Below are positions 17,082 to 27,495 of a DNA stretch of 64,000 bases, piece by piece. Origin of the DNA: Saprospiraceae bacterium (GTDB lineage Bacteria > Bacteroidota > Bacteroidia > Chitinophagales > Saprospiraceae); contig JALHOZ010000021.1 in NCBI GenBank assembly GCA_022842725.1, positions 1 through 64,000 of the forward strand, written 5' to 3'. The notes below the pieces were generated by a model. It saw nothing but the letters and a program-made list of their open reading frames with translations, was not told the DNA's origin and did not search any database. A program made the translations under genes and the position numbers. The first letter of the stretch is position 1. Each line of letters opens with the position of its first letter.

Positions 17082-18563
17082 TTATGATTTTTTGGAATAA
17101 TTCGGTGATTCTTTGGTGATGGTAATGTTGTGCGGATGACTTTCCAATATCCCGGATCCTGTGATTTTGACCATGCGGGCGTTTTTCATCATATCGACAT
17201 TGGAAGCGCCGCAGTAACCCATACTGGCGCGTAAACCGCCAATGTACTGGACCATTACTTCTGCAACAGACCCTTTATAAGGTACCCTGCCTTCGATACC
17301 TTCGGGAACCAGTTTTTTGACATCGTCTTCCACATCCTGAAAATAACGGTCTTTCGAACCGATTTCCATGGCACCCAGAGATCCCATGCCACGATATACT
17401 TTAAATTTTCGTCCTTCAAACAAAATGGTTTCGCCTGGAGCTTCTTCGGTGCCGGCAAATAATGATCCTGCCATAATACTGTCAGCTCCTGCAGCCAATG
17501 CTTTGGCGATATCACCTGTGTATTTGATACCACCGTCACCTATGATGGGAATACCTTTTTTGCGCACTCCGGAACTTGCATTCATGATCGCAAATAATTG
17601 AGGTACACCGACTCCGGCAACAATCCGGGTAGTACAAATACTACCGGGACCCACCCCAACTTTTACAGCATTCACTCCGGCCTGAGCCAACGCTTCTGCA
17701 CCTTCAGCTGTTGCGACATTACCACCTACAATCTGAAGATATTTATATCGTTCTCTGACACTTTTTACCGCATCCAACACTCCTTTGGAATGACCGTGTG
17801 CTGTGTCAATACAAATGACGTCAACACCTACCTGAACCAAAGCATCGACCCTTTCATACAAATCTGCTGTGACACCGACGGCAGCTCCTGCAAGAAGCCT
17901 TCCGTGATTGTCTTTGGCTGAAGAAGGATAACTCTCCAGATTGATGATATCTTTGTAAGTAATCAGACCCACCAGTTTGTTGTGGTCATCTACCACAGGA
18001 AGCTTTTCGATTCGATATTGTTGCAATATTGTTTTGGCCTGTACCAAGCTGGTTCCAGCAGGTGCAATCACCAGATTTTCACTCGTCATAATTTCGGTGA
18101 CCGGTCGGTCCATATTGGTTTCAAACCTTAAATCTCTGTTGGTCAGGATACCTTTGAGTTTATGCTGTTGATCTACAACCGGGATACCACCAATTTTATT
18201 TTCGCGCATCAGTTTGAGAGCATCTCTAACCCTGGCTTCTTCGGTAAGGGTCAACGGATCGAGGATCATCCCGCTCTCTGATCGTTTAACCATACGAACC
18301 TGATTGGCCTGCGCCTCAATGGTCATATTTTTATGTATAAAACCCATACCACCTTCTCTGGCCATAGCAATGGCGAGTTTGTATTCGGTGACCGTATCCA
18401 TGGCTGCGGAAACGATAGGAGTTTTGAGTCTTATATCTGTGGTAAACTGTGTACTGATGTCCACTTCCCGTGGCAATACATCTGAATAAGAAGGAATCAG
18501 GAGCACATCATCAAAGGTGAGGGCTTCCTCGAGGGTGGTATATTTTTTAATTATTGAATCCAT
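17082..18563 (-). CDS. guaB: Inosine-5'-monophosphate dehydrogenase
   Basis: Oxidises IMP to XMP, the committed step of GMP synthesis. The catalytic loop GPGSICTTR contains C310. Two CBS domains (about 95-210) are inserted in the TIM barrel, and the C-terminal [10 protein letters not shown] and [10 protein letters not shown]-like segments are typical. The frame is open to a TTG at 18569, but that codon is part of the -7 box TATCTTTG; the ATG at 18563 ([20 protein letters not shown]) matches the family start. The -7 box ends three bases before this ATG, so the mRNA may be leaderless. Confidence 0.97.
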   Translation of the reverse strand: MDSIIKKYTTLEEALTFDDVLLIPSYSDVLPREVDISTQFTTDIRLKTPIVSAAMDTVTEYKLAIAMAREGGMGFIHKNMTIEAQANQVRMVKRSESGMILDPLTLTEEARVRDALKLMRENKIGGIPVVDQQHKLKGILTNRDLRFETNMDRPVTEIMTSENLVIAPAGTSLVQAKTILQQYRIEKLPVVDDHNKLVGLITYKDIINLESYPSSAKDNHGRLLAGAAVGVTADLYERVDALVQVGVDVICIDTAHGHSKGVLDAVKSVRERYKYLQIVGGNVATAEGAEALAQAGVNAVKVGVGPGSICTTRIVAGVGVPQLFAIMNASSGVRKKGIPIIGDGGIKYTGDIAKALAAGADSIMAGSLFAGTEEAPGETILFEGRKFKVYRGMGSLGAMEIGSKDRYFQDVEDDVKKLVPEGIEGRVPYKGSVAEVMVQYIGGLRASMGYCGASNVDMMKNARMVKITGSGILESHPHNITITKESPNYSKKS

Positions 18564-18566
18564 GTG

Positions 18567-18574
18567 CAAAGATA
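18567..18574 (-). promoter_or_regulatory. -7 box (TATCTTTG) with -33 TTTTG, abutting guaB
   Basis: On the minus strand TTTTTG, 16 bases, TATCTTTG, CAC, ATG. Both promoter elements are present and the box ends three bases before the guaB start codon. Confidence 0.7.
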
Positions 18575-18791
18575 CAGATATTTTTTATTTCAAAAAGAAC
18601 TCGAAGAATAAATTGAAAACAATTCAAACCAATATTCAGGGACTTTTCTGTTTTTTATCAACATCGAATAGTACCGGATAACTGAAATAACGGGATCCTT
18701 TTTGCATCCTGAAACATTTTTTAAATTTAAGAAAATCAACTTAAAAAATATATTCATAAGCTGATATTCTTTTCAACTAAAGTTGGACATG

Positions 18792-18799
18792 TATCTTTG
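18792..18799 (+). promoter_or_regulatory. -7 box (TATCTTTG) for tadA
   Basis: TAnnTTTG match ending 14 bases before the tadA ATG, implying a very short leader. Confidence 0.65.
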
Positions 18800-18813
18800 C
18801 GAAAAATCACATC

Positions 18814-19257
18814 ATGTTATCCGTATACACAGACGAATATTTTATGAAACAAGCTATTCTGGAAGCGCAAAAAGCTGCTGATTCTGGAGAAATTCCTGTC
18901 GGAGCTGTGATTGTCTGTCAAAACACCATCATCGCACGTGCTCACAATCAGACCGAAAGACTACATGATGTGACTGCGCATGCAGAGATCATTGCTATAA
19001 CGGCTGCATCAGAATATTTACAAAACAAATATCTTACGGACTGTACCCTTTACGTCACACTTGAGCCTTGTGTCATGTGTGCCGGTGCCATCCATTGGTC
19101 AAGAATAACCAGAGTTGTTTATGGTGCAAGTGATGAAAAAAGAGGATTTATGCGCTTTGGAAAAGAACTATTACATCCGAAAACAAAATTGGAATATGGT
19201 GTAAGTCATGAAATATGCAGTACCATCTTAAGGGATTTTTTAGAAAAAAAACGATAG
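18814..19257 (+). CDS. tadA: tRNA-specific adenosine-34 deaminase
   Basis: Converts A34 to inosine in tRNA-Arg(ACG), allowing wobble decoding. The zinc and catalytic motifs are HAE (H56, E58) and PCVMC (C86, C89); the surrounding EIPVGAVIV and LEPCVMCAGAIHWSRI are characteristic of TadA. Length (147 aa) is normal. It has its own promoter box and ends at the bidirectional terminator shared with the giant gene downstream. Confidence 0.95.
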   Translation: MLSVYTDEYFMKQAILEAQKAADSGEIPVGAVIVCQNTIIARAHNQTERLHDVTAHAEIIAITAASEYLQNKYLTDCTLYVTLEPCVMCAGAIHWSRITRVVYGASDEKRGFMRFGKELLHPKTKLEYGVSHEICSTILRDFLEKKR

Positions 19258-19320
19258 ATAACTTCACAACCTGTTTATAATATGCAGCTTATGGCAATTT
19301 TGAACTTTGCTGATATTAAA

Positions 19321-19360
19321 AAAAAAGGGTTTTACAAAAATATTTGTAAAACCCTTTTTT
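19321..19360. terminator. Bidirectional terminator between tadA and the SdrD_B giant gene
   Basis: Nearly perfect 40-base inverted repeat AAAAAAGGGTTTTACAAA.../...TTTGTAAAACCCTTTTTT between two convergent genes, with T runs on both strands. Confidence 0.92.
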
Positions 19361-19376
19361 AAGGTTCTCAAAAAAA

Positions 19377-22300
19377 TTAATAATTTTCGATTCTGTAAAA
19401 CCTTCTGTTTATCACTTTGCCGTCAAACAAGATTTGCAAAGTATACATTCCCTGTGAAACATCCGTCAATAAAATTTTCTGATTTCCGGAATGCAGAATA
19501 CCTTGTTTTACTTCCCTACCCTGGCTGTCATACAGGCGGAAAGGTACATTTTCAGTTCCGGCCGGAAGTTCCACATTGATGTCATACATCGTAGGATTCG
19601 GATAAATCAAAAATTCTGTTCCCGGGTCAACTACTGAAGCATTTTCAGGTAGTTCGAGCAATCCGTTTGCTATTTTGTACCCCAGATTAAAGCTAAGTCC
19701 CGGATTCAAAACATCAACAAAAATCAACCGGGAAGTACCCTCTCCTCTTTGATTATTTATCTGACTGTCCATACTTTCGTTCATCATAATAAATGATTTA
19801 CCCTCCAAAGCCGGAATTTTAACATAATACTGACCAGGGTCCAGTTTATCCAGTTTAAAGTAACCGGTAACATCTGTTAAGGTAGATTTGACAAAAATAT
19901 TCTGTTGATTAAACAATAGAACGACGGTATTTTCCAGTACCACATCTGCCGAAGTAAACTCAAAATCGCCGTTTGCATCCTCCCATACATAACCTGAAAC
20001 AAACGTCGCAGGGCTGAAATACATACCTCCGTTTTTGAAAATCATGGAAGGAGAACTATTTTCATTAATCAGATCAGATCTTCCATCCGTATTGATATCA
20101 TTACAAATCAGTAATGAATGAACCGCTCTTTTGGTGATTCTATAGTTGGGTTTTGGCTCCACTTTGACATAACAATTACCACTATCTGACATAGTATGTG
20201 CATACATTCCCAGGTGATTGGTCATACGTTCTCCGAGGATATTTCCCTGATCATCGACCAGAGTCACTTTTATATTCGAAATGACCTGTTCTTCAGCAGC
20301 TTTCATACCATCTTTGTTGACATCATCCCAAATGATACCCATGACGACTCTGTTCTGTGATGAAAACATACCGGCATCTACATCGAGAAATACGGAACCG
20401 TGGGCCAGCGATATTAAAGGTGTTGCACCTGTATTATCGACGTCACTATCAGTAGCTGACGAATTCCCGTTATAAGGAACGGTAAACTCAAAACCTTCTT
20501 TTAATTCAAAATGCAGATAATACAATCTTGATCTCAGATTATTAAATTTGTACTTACCTTCACTATTGGTTCTGATTGTATCGACCAACTGACCATTGCT
20601 GAGGAATAAAGAAACTTTTACGCCTTCAATGCCGGGTTCGCCTTCATCCTGATTACCATTTTTATTGAGGTCATTCCACACAAAATCACCAATACAAGCC
20701 GGCAGATAAGCCGCACCATCGACATTGAGTATTTGTTGTCCTGACATAATGGTAAAAACATCTGTTGTACCTCTGCCAAAAGTATTAACTATATCAGAAT
20801 CCGAATCTTCACTTCCTGTATTGGAAGGAGATAGCAGATATTCGTCAGGAATGACAAATTTTACATAATAATTTCCCGGACGGACATTATTAAATATATA
20901 AGCTCCGACAAAACTGTTTCCTCCCAGGCCACCGGTTTTTGTAAAGGCAAAAAGATTTCCGGTTTCAGTATATAATTCTACCCTGATATCCGCGATTCCC
21001 GGTTCGTTTTCAGCAAAAATGCCATTGCCGTTAAGATCCAGCCAAACCCTGGAACCGATGACTCCTCCTCTGATGAGTCCGGCATCCAGATTGTTATAAT
21101 TACCGGCATTGATAAAATCCCTATTGGTGATCCGTCCCTGAAGGTCGGCTTTACTGTTGATATTATCCTGTCCTACATTGGACAAAGCAAAAATATATCC
21201 GGGTATGGGCTCGAATAAAATCCCGTAATTTCCGGCCGCCAGATTATCAAAAACATAATTTCCCGTTTGATTTGTGGTCGTTGTCCTTTTAATCTGACCA
21301 TTTTTATCCAACAAACTTACAGAGATATTGGCCAAACCCGGCTCTCCCGGATCCTGTAATCCATTATTATTAACATCTTCCCAGACAAAATCGCCTAAAG
21401 AAATTTTTGGTGCATATCCCAGGTCTATGTTAAAAAGACTATCACCCGGAAATAAAGCAATCACGCGGGAAGTACCCGAGCCAAACTCATTGGTTATTTC
21501 ACTGTCGACTTCCGGATTCTGGCCTGTATACAGTACAAAAACACGATTTTCCACATCCGGAACAGACAGGTAATACGAACCGAAAAACAAACCTTCAAAT
21601 GAATATCTGCCAAGTTCGTCGGTAAACGTCAAACCTGCTTCCTGACCATCCAATGTCCAGAGTCTCACTTCGACACCTTCGAGCAGGATATCTGAACTTT
21701 CGCGAATTTCATTTGCGTTGGCATCCTGCCAGACCACACCATTGATTTCGCCCAATGCATTTTCATCAATGATGTAACCTGCATCCATATCTGTAAGGTC
21801 AGTTTGAAAATCCAGGACCAAAGTATCAGTTGTACCTGACCCAAAAGCACCTGTGACATCACTGTTGATCAAAAGATTGTCCGTAATATGATTGGTAAAC
21901 AACAGATTTTTGGGCAATCCGAATCTTATATAATAATCTCCCGGAAACAATCTGTCAAATTGGTAATAACCGGAATTAAATGTTCCGGGTCTGATATTGG
22001 TCATCACAGAATCCAGTATTTGGTTTGACAAATTGTAGAGATATACCGTAATACCGTTTATTCCGTTTTCATTGGCATCCTGCAACCCGTTTTCATTTGT
22101 GTCCAACCAAACAAAATCACCTATTGATGACTTTCGGACGTAACCGGCGTTGAGGCTTAGCAATCTTTCGCCTTCCAAAACAGTGACCAGGATGGTTCCT
22201 CCCGGAAGATCCTGTACATCATTGTCCACTTCCGGATCATTGCCTTGTCGGTATTTGGTAAACGTCAGACTGTCATAAACCGGAAAAGTTATTCGATACA

Positions 22301-25300
22301 CATCAGCCGGTACATTGTCAAAAAGATACCTTCCTGTTGAATCCGTTTTTACTTGTTGTATGGTATCTCCACTCAGATTTACCAAAAGAACGTCAACATT
22401 CGCATAGATTGGTTCATTTGGTTCAAATATTCCGTCAGCGTCTGCATCTCTCCAGACCAATCCGCCCAATTCTGTTCTTTTGGTGACCAATCCCAGGTCG
22501 ATATCCAAACTTTCTTCTCCTGAAATGAGGTTAAATGGTAAAGTGGTCAGGGTATCACCTGTTTTGAAAAAATCCGAATTTATGGTTTCGCCGGATTCCT
22601 TATACAAAGTCAAAACGGTACTATCCGGAATGGTTGCACGCAGGACATAAGAGCCTGGTACAATATTTTCGAAAGCATAAAAACCTGTAGCATCCGTTGT
22701 GATCTGATCAATTTCTGTTTGAGAAGGCATTTCCAATAAAGAGATGGTAACACCCTCCTGACCGGATTCGCCGGCATCCTGAAGTCCATTTTCGTTGGTA
22801 TCGAACCACACAAAATCTCCGATTCTCGCGGTTCTGAAAGCTCCTGCATCGATATCAGATTTTGTTTCACCGGCTGTCAAATCAAAAGCCATAACCATGC
22901 CTGTTGTTTGTTCCGCTTTGGAATCATTCAATCCATTACCCGCATTGGTTTTCGTAAAAAACCAACCTTGTGGCAATTCGAAAGTAACAGTGTATGTTCC
23001 TGCCCTCAAATCAGTGAAGTAGTAAAATCCGTCTACGTTGGTGGTTGTATTTTTATTGATTTGTTGTCCTCCTGAAGTCATTCCGTCCAAAAAAACAGAA
23101 ATTTCCGGTATTCCATATTCATCCAAATCCTGTATTCCGTTGGCATTGTTGTCCTCCCATACAAAATCTCCGATCATCCCCCGGCTTATTTCTGTGTATC
23201 CGGCGTCTATGTCGTCCCGGTTTGCTCCACTGATAAGAAACAGGTTTTCGACCCTGTTGTTTTCATTCATATCATTGTCAAAAGAAGAATCTCCAACCTG
23301 AAACAATGTAGCAGAAAGATCTGCAACGCCGGGAAACTGAATGGTATATTCTCCCGGTTTGAGGTCTTCAAACCTGTAAAATCCTTCACTGGAAATCACG
23401 GTCCTGTTGACCTGCTGACCTCCTGCTGAACCAAAAAGCTGAATCTCGAGCCCATCCATTCCTTGTTCGTCAGCATCCTGAAGACCGTTTCCGTTTTGGT
23501 CCATCCACACAAAATCACCTACAGAGGCAAATCTGTAAAGTGCAAAATCGATATCATTGATGGTCAAGCCACTTTCAAGGGTCAGGCCGGAAACAAACGT
23601 TGTCAGCGACTGATAAGTATCCGGCAGTAAAACAGAAATATTGTAATCACCCGGAGGCAGACCATCAAAAATGTACTGACCGTTCTGATCAGAAAATACT
23701 GAAATTGATATCTGATCTCCGGCATTGGTTGTACCAATGAGATTAAATTCTACATTGGGCATTCTGCTATCATTAAAACCGAATATGCCGTCACAATTTT
23801 TATCTTCCCAAACCATTCCTCTGATGGCGCCCGGCAGATAAAGCCCGGCATCGATGGTTTGATTGTTTTCTCCTGAAACCAAATCAAAAGTATGGCTTTC
23901 AAACATAACATCAAAATCATTGTCAACGGTGTCATCATTTCCCTGATTGGCCGGACCGGCATTATATTCTCTGGTTTGGTCCAGTCTGACGGTATAATTT
24001 CCAGGATTCAGGTTTTCGAAAAGATATTGACCGTTATTATCTGAGGATGTGATTTTTAAAACCGCCGTCCCAAAAATATCTGTTCCCGATAAGGAGACAT
24101 CTATACCAATGATTCCCGGTTCGCCGGATTCAAATAAACCGTTTCCGTTCAGGTCTTCCCAAATGAGATCTCCTAATGAGGCGTATGCATAGGTAGCGAC
24201 ATCCATATGTCCGGAATTTTGGCCACTACAAACAGATATTTGATCAATCAGACCGTCAGAGCTGTTATTATCTCTGGTTGTATCCTGATCCAATTTTTGA
24301 GGACTGAACCCAAAACCTGTTGTATTTTCTGTCTGAACCTGATAGATTCCCGGGACGAGCTGACCGAAAGAATAATTTCCAAAAGTATCTGTAACTGTTG
24401 ATTGGATGACCTGATTTCCAAAAACATCCACTCCTTCAAGGGTAACAGAAATATTAAAAATCCCCGATTCTCCGGCATCCTCAAAACTGTTGACATTGGT
24501 ATCATTCCATACGGTGCCTGACACAGAACCATAACGGTATACGCCGGCGTGAAGTGAATTTAGAATATTTCCACCAAGAACGGTTATATTTATAATTTCA
24601 AAATCGGAAACTATTTTGTTTGAAAGAGAAGATGAATCCGGTTTTTGGGTGACAAAATATTCATCTGAACACTCAAAGGATAAGGTATATGTTCCCGGTT
24701 TAACATCATCAAAAGAATAAATACCGTTTCCATCTGAAACAACAGAATCAACAACAGATTCGCCACAATTTGTCATCCCGGACATAAAGATGCGGATATT
24801 ATCCAATCCGGTGTCCGTGTCCTGTAAGTAGCCATCTGCCTTTAGGTCTTCAAAAACCTTTCCAGACAAGGTGGCAAATTGCACAAAACCGGCATCAATG
24901 GTATCCGTCTGTGAACCTGCTGTAAAAGCGTAAACAGGTGTTTGTCCGTTTGCGGAAATATTGCTGTTGGTCAAAGGATTGTTTGACAAACAAGTGGCAA
25001 AAAATTCATTTGGAAGGTCAAAATCAAGCAGATAGTTTCCCGGCCCAACATCAGAAAATGTGTATTTTCCGGTGGCATCAGAAAATGTTGTTTGCATGAT
25101 ATTCTGGTTACCATCGATAAGTTTTACTTCTACCTGAGCCAATCCTGGTTCGCCGAAATCCTGCACACCGTTATAGTTGACGTCATGCCAGACAAAATCT
25201 CCGATTTCAACTGCGGGGATAAAACCAAAATCAACATTGGTTACGGTGGTGCCATTTAATAAAGAAACGGCGTTGGTTGATCCCGGACCAAATACATTGG

Positions 25301-26456
25301 TAATGTCACTATTAATTTGTTCATTTACCGAAATTTTTTTTTGTAAAAATATTTTTCCGGAAGGTTTCTCAGCAACCAAATAATATTGCCCCGTTGGAAC
25401 CTGATCAAAAATATATTTTCCGGCAGGATTGGTTGTCGTTTGGCTGACCAACTGCCCCTGAGTCGTTCTTAAACTAATATTCACACCACCAAGAAGCGGA
25501 TCGGAGACGTCTTTCCGATCATTGAGATTGACATCTTCCCACGCCACTCCCTGAATGGAATTGATTGCACAATCGATGTAATTGAAATGACGGCAACATT
25601 GATCCAGTGTATTTCCATTTTGGTCATACACCTCGGCGCAAATGGTATAAGTACCAAATGTTGCGTGTGGTTTTGCCATTATATTGATGGTATTTTGGTC
25701 TTCTCTTGACGTAACAGCAAAATTTTCCGGGACCGTCCAGTGGTATGACTTTCCCCTGTTAAATTTGTCAACAAAAAAGACGACACAAGTATCTTTACAA
25801 AAAGAAACCAACGGTACATAATGAACAACAATCTCGATATGATCAATCATGGCCGTAACTTCCTGAACGGAAGCATTACGCACCTGAATTTCCAGGGTAA
25901 AATCTTTGGCGTTCATCCAGGCGGAATTCCAATCGATGCCCCAGGTATCTGTTTTACCACCGTAGCACCATTTTTTATCAGAGCCGTCAGCATTGGCGGA
26001 CCAAGGTTTTTGTAGCGGAATCGAGTTTGCTTTATTTTGAGAAATGACAGATTGGTTATTTGCCAATAAAGTCACCGACATTTCTGATATTGAGGACGGC
26101 CTGTTGCTTTGGCCTTTGACAAAAACTTCAATTCCTTTGATGGTAGCGCCGGCAGGGATATTGGCAGCAAAATCCGAAAAATGTAGGTGACTCCCTTGTT
26201 TCAGTGAAGTCAGCTTCAGTGATGCCTTTTGATTGTCTTCATCTTTTGCAAGAAGCGGATTCAACCATTTGGAATAATATGAGAAATTTGATTGAGCTAT
26301 TTTTCCGGGACGCAGCGTTGATTGTGTCAACCTTGGTTCGACAGAAACACCTACCGGGCAGTAGGAACCCGATTGAGCAACCAAAAAATGCGTGGATAAT
26401 AATAGCACCAATAAGGGCCACACTCTCTGAAAAGAGCCCGATGATAAAAGTTTCAT
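19377..26456 (-). CDS. Giant T9SS-exported surface protein with about 17 SdrD_B repeats
   Basis: 2359 residues. The signal peptide is about 1-28 (LVLLLSTHFLVAQ). An N-terminal beta-rich region (29-215) with strands such as GATIKGIEVFVKG is followed by an Ig-like part to about 300. Then come about 17 SdrD_B/Cna-B-like repeats of roughly 110-130 residues, each opening with a GDFVWxDxNxNGxQDxxExG-type motif (Asp/Asn ladder, a likely Ca2+ site) and containing GxYxFxxLxPGxY. The last ~80 residues (FLIYPNPTMYDINVELP ... GMYTLQILFDGKVINRRFY) are a type A T9SS sorting domain. The protein is therefore probably secreted, attached to the surface, and acts as a long stalk or adhesin. No enzymatic domain was seen. 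It has its own promoter box and terminator. Confidence 0.93.
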   Translation of the reverse strand: MKLLSSGSFQRVWPLLVLLLSTHFLVAQSGSYCPVGVSVEPRLTQSTLRPGKIAQSNFSYYSKWLNPLLAKDEDNQKASLKLTSLKQGSHLHFSDFAANIPAGATIKGIEVFVKGQSNRPSSISEMSVTLLANNQSVISQNKANSIPLQKPWSANADGSDKKWCYGGKTDTWGIDWNSAWMNAKDFTLEIQVRNASVQEVTAMIDHIEIVVHYVPLVSFCKDTCVVFFVDKFNRGKSYHWTVPENFAVTSREDQNTINIMAKPHATFGTYTICAEVYDQNGNTLDQCCRHFNYIDCAINSIQGVAWEDVNLNDRKDVSDPLLGGVNISLRTTQGQLVSQTTTNPAGKYIFDQVPTGQYYLVAEKPSGKIFLQKKISVNEQINSDITNVFGPGSTNAVSLLNGTTVTNVDFGFIPAVEIGDFVWHDVNYNGVQDFGEPGLAQVEVKLIDGNQNIMQTTFSDATGKYTFSDVGPGNYLLDFDLPNEFFATCLSNNPLTNSNISANGQTPVYAFTAGSQTDTIDAGFVQFATLSGKVFEDLKADGYLQDTDTGLDNIRIFMSGMTNCGESVVDSVVSDGNGIYSFDDVKPGTYTLSFECSDEYFVTQKPDSSSLSNKIVSDFEIINITVLGGNILNSLHAGVYRYGSVSGTVWNDTNVNSFEDAGESGIFNISVTLEGVDVFGNQVIQSTVTDTFGNYSFGQLVPGIYQVQTENTTGFGFSPQKLDQDTTRDNNSSDGLIDQISVCSGQNSGHMDVATYAYASLGDLIWEDLNGNGLFESGEPGIIGIDVSLSGTDIFGTAVLKITSSDNNGQYLFENLNPGNYTVRLDQTREYNAGPANQGNDDTVDNDFDVMFESHTFDLVSGENNQTIDAGLYLPGAIRGMVWEDKNCDGIFGFNDSRMPNVEFNLIGTTNAGDQISISVFSDQNGQYIFDGLPPGDYNISVLLPDTYQSLTTFVSGLTLESGLTINDIDFALYRFASVGDFVWMDQNGNGLQDADEQGMDGLEIQLFGSAGGQQVNRTVISSEGFYRFEDLKPGEYTIQFPGVADLSATLFQVGDSSFDNDMNENNRVENLFLISGANRDDIDAGYTEISRGMIGDFVWEDNNANGIQDLDEYGIPEISVFLDGMTSGGQQINKNTTTNVDGFYYFTDLRAGTYTVTFELPQGWFFTKTNAGNGLNDSKAEQTTGMVMAFDLTAGETKSDIDAGAFRTARIGDFVWFDTNENGLQDAGESGQEGVTISLLEMPSQTEIDQITTDATGFYAFENIVPGSYVLRATIPDSTVLTLYKESGETINSDFFKTGDTLTTLPFNLISGEESLDIDLGLVTKRTELGGLVWRDADADGIFEPNEPIYANVDVLLVNLSGDTIQQVKTDSTGRYLFDNVPADVYRITFPVYDSLTFTKYRQGNDPEVDNDVQDLPGGTILVTVLEGERLLSLNAGYVRKSSIGDFVWLDTNENGLQDANENGINGITVYLYNLSNQILDSVMTNIRPGTFNSGYYQFDRLFPGDYYIRFGLPKNLLFTNHITDNLLINSDVTGAFGSGTTDTLVLDFQTDLTDMDAGYIIDENALGEINGVVWQDANANEIRESSDILLEGVEVRLWTLDGQEAGLTFTDELGRYSFEGLFFGSYYLSVPDVENRVFVLYTGQNPEVDSEITNEFGSGTSRVIALFPGDSLFNIDLGYAPKISLGDFVWEDVNNNGLQDPGEPGLANISVSLLDKNGQIKRTTTTNQTGNYVFDNLAAGNYGILFEPIPGYIFALSNVGQDNINSKADLQGRITNRDFINAGNYNNLDAGLIRGGVIGSRVWLDLNGNGIFAENEPGIADIRVELYTETGNLFAFTKTGGLGGNSFVGAYIFNNVRPGNYYVKFVIPDEYLLSPSNTGSEDSDSDIVNTFGRGTTDVFTIMSGQQILNVDGAAYLPACIGDFVWNDLNKNGNQDEGEPGIEGVKVSLFLSNGQLVDTIRTNSEGKYKFNNLRSRLYYLHFELKEGFEFTVPYNGNSSATDSDVDNTGATPLISLAHGSVFLDVDAGMFSSQNRVVMGIIWDDVNKDGMKAAEEQVISNIKVTLVDDQGNILGERMTNHLGMYAHTMSDSGNCYVKVEPKPNYRITKRAVHSLLICNDINTDGRSDLINENSSPSMIFKNGGMYFSPATFVSGYVWEDANGDFEFTSADVVLENTVVLLFNQQNIFVKSTLTDVTGYFKLDKLDPGQYYVKIPALEGKSFIMMNESMDSQINNQRGEGTSRLIFVDVLNPGLSFNLGYKIANGLLELPENASVVDPGTEFLIYPNPTMYDINVELPAGTENVPFRLYDSQGREVKQGILHSGNQKILLTDVSQGMYTLQILFDGKVINRRFYRIENY

Positions 26457-26525
26457 TATTTTGAGTTTTAAGACCTAATCCTGTTTTTCCGCTTTCGCAG
26501 AATACATATATCACTATATAAATCA

Positions 26526-26533
26526 CAAAATTA
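26526..26533 (-). promoter_or_regulatory. -7 box (TAATTTTG) for the SdrD_B giant gene
   Basis: TAnnTTTG match on the minus strand, 69 bases before the start codon. The surrounding stretch 26470-26740 is very AT-rich and otherwise featureless. Confidence 0.5.
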
Positions 26534-26742
26534 CACGTCAAACATGAAACTACAAAATATATTATACATTTTTTTAATATAAAATATAATGATTATACGT
26601 TAAATACAAAATATATATAATCTTAATGTGAAATATTGTAGCAATTATCACCTGAAAAAGTGCATAATTTTATCAGGCACCAGAGAATCGATATACCCTT
26701 TATGGTCATCAACAAAAGGTTTGTCCAAACTTTATATTTCTG

Positions 26743-27495
26743 TTAATGAAGTTTTTTCTTTTTTAAATCAGCCAACCTCCTGATGACTTCAGAAGCCATA
26801 AACAAGCCAAATAAAGCAGGCATGTAAGAGATGGTACCGTAATATGATTTTTTGTATTTGGCACCGTCGGTCATCTTCAGAGCTTCTTTAGGTTGAATTT
26901 CTTCGCTGTAGACGACGAGAATGCGGTCTCTGATGCCCCTTCTTTTGAGAAGTTTTTTAACTGTTCGCGCAAATTTACATTCTTTGGTTTGTGAAATATC
27001 CCGAATCCGTATGGCTGTCGGATCGAGTTTGCCCCCTGCACCCATAGAACTGATAAATTTCATTCTGCTTGCTCTGGCCAACTGAATGAGATTTAACTTA
27101 GGTTGGATGCTGTCTATACAATCGAGAATAAAATCGTAGGTATTATTTCTGAGCAGATTTTCCATATCATCCGGATTCATAAAATGATCGATACAGTGTA
27201 GTTTTATATCCGGATTGATATCCAAATATCTATCTTTCAATAATTCTACTTTTGATTTGCCGACCGTGCTGTTGAGTGCCTGCAACTGTCTGTTTTTATT
27301 GGTTGGATCCACGACATCACCATCGATGATCGTCATCTCACCGATACCGGCTCTTACCAGAAATTCTCCGGCAAAACTCCCTACTCCACCGAGTCCGACC
27401 AATAGTACATGAGCATTTTTTAATTTTTTTAGCGCTTCCGTACCAATTAATAACTCACTCCGCTCAAGCCATCCCGCAATACCGTTTCCTTCCAT
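26743..27495 (-). CDS. tcdA: tRNA threonylcarbamoyladenosine dehydratase
   Basis: E1-like ThiF/MoeB-family ATPase that cyclises t6A37 to ct6A in tRNA. The nucleotide loop is GLGGVGS (39-45 counted from the TTG), then TIIDGDVVDPTNKNRQ with the conserved Asp/Asn-Arg-Gln, DYxxDCIDSIQPK-like FILDCIDSIQPK, and the TcdA-type FISSMGAGGKLDPTAIRI. The frame is open to a TTG at 27510, but the ATG at 27495 (MEGNGIAGWLERSELL) is a better start. It overlaps the end of the TatD-family gene upstream by about 49 bases, so the two are translationally linked. tsaE at 38.2 kb acts earlier in the same modification pathway. Confidence 0.92.
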   Translation of the reverse strand: MEGNGIAGWLERSELLIGTEALKKLKNAHVLLVGLGGVGSFAGEFLVRAGIGEMTIIDGDVVDPTNKNRQLQALNSTVGKSKVELLKDRYLDINPDIKLHCIDHFMNPDDMENLLRNNTYDFILDCIDSIQPKLNLIQLARASRMKFISSMGAGGKLDPTAIRIRDISQTKECKFARTVKKLLKRRGIRDRILVVYSEEIQPKEALKMTDGAKYKKSYYGTISYMPALFGLFMASEVIRRLADLKKKKLH

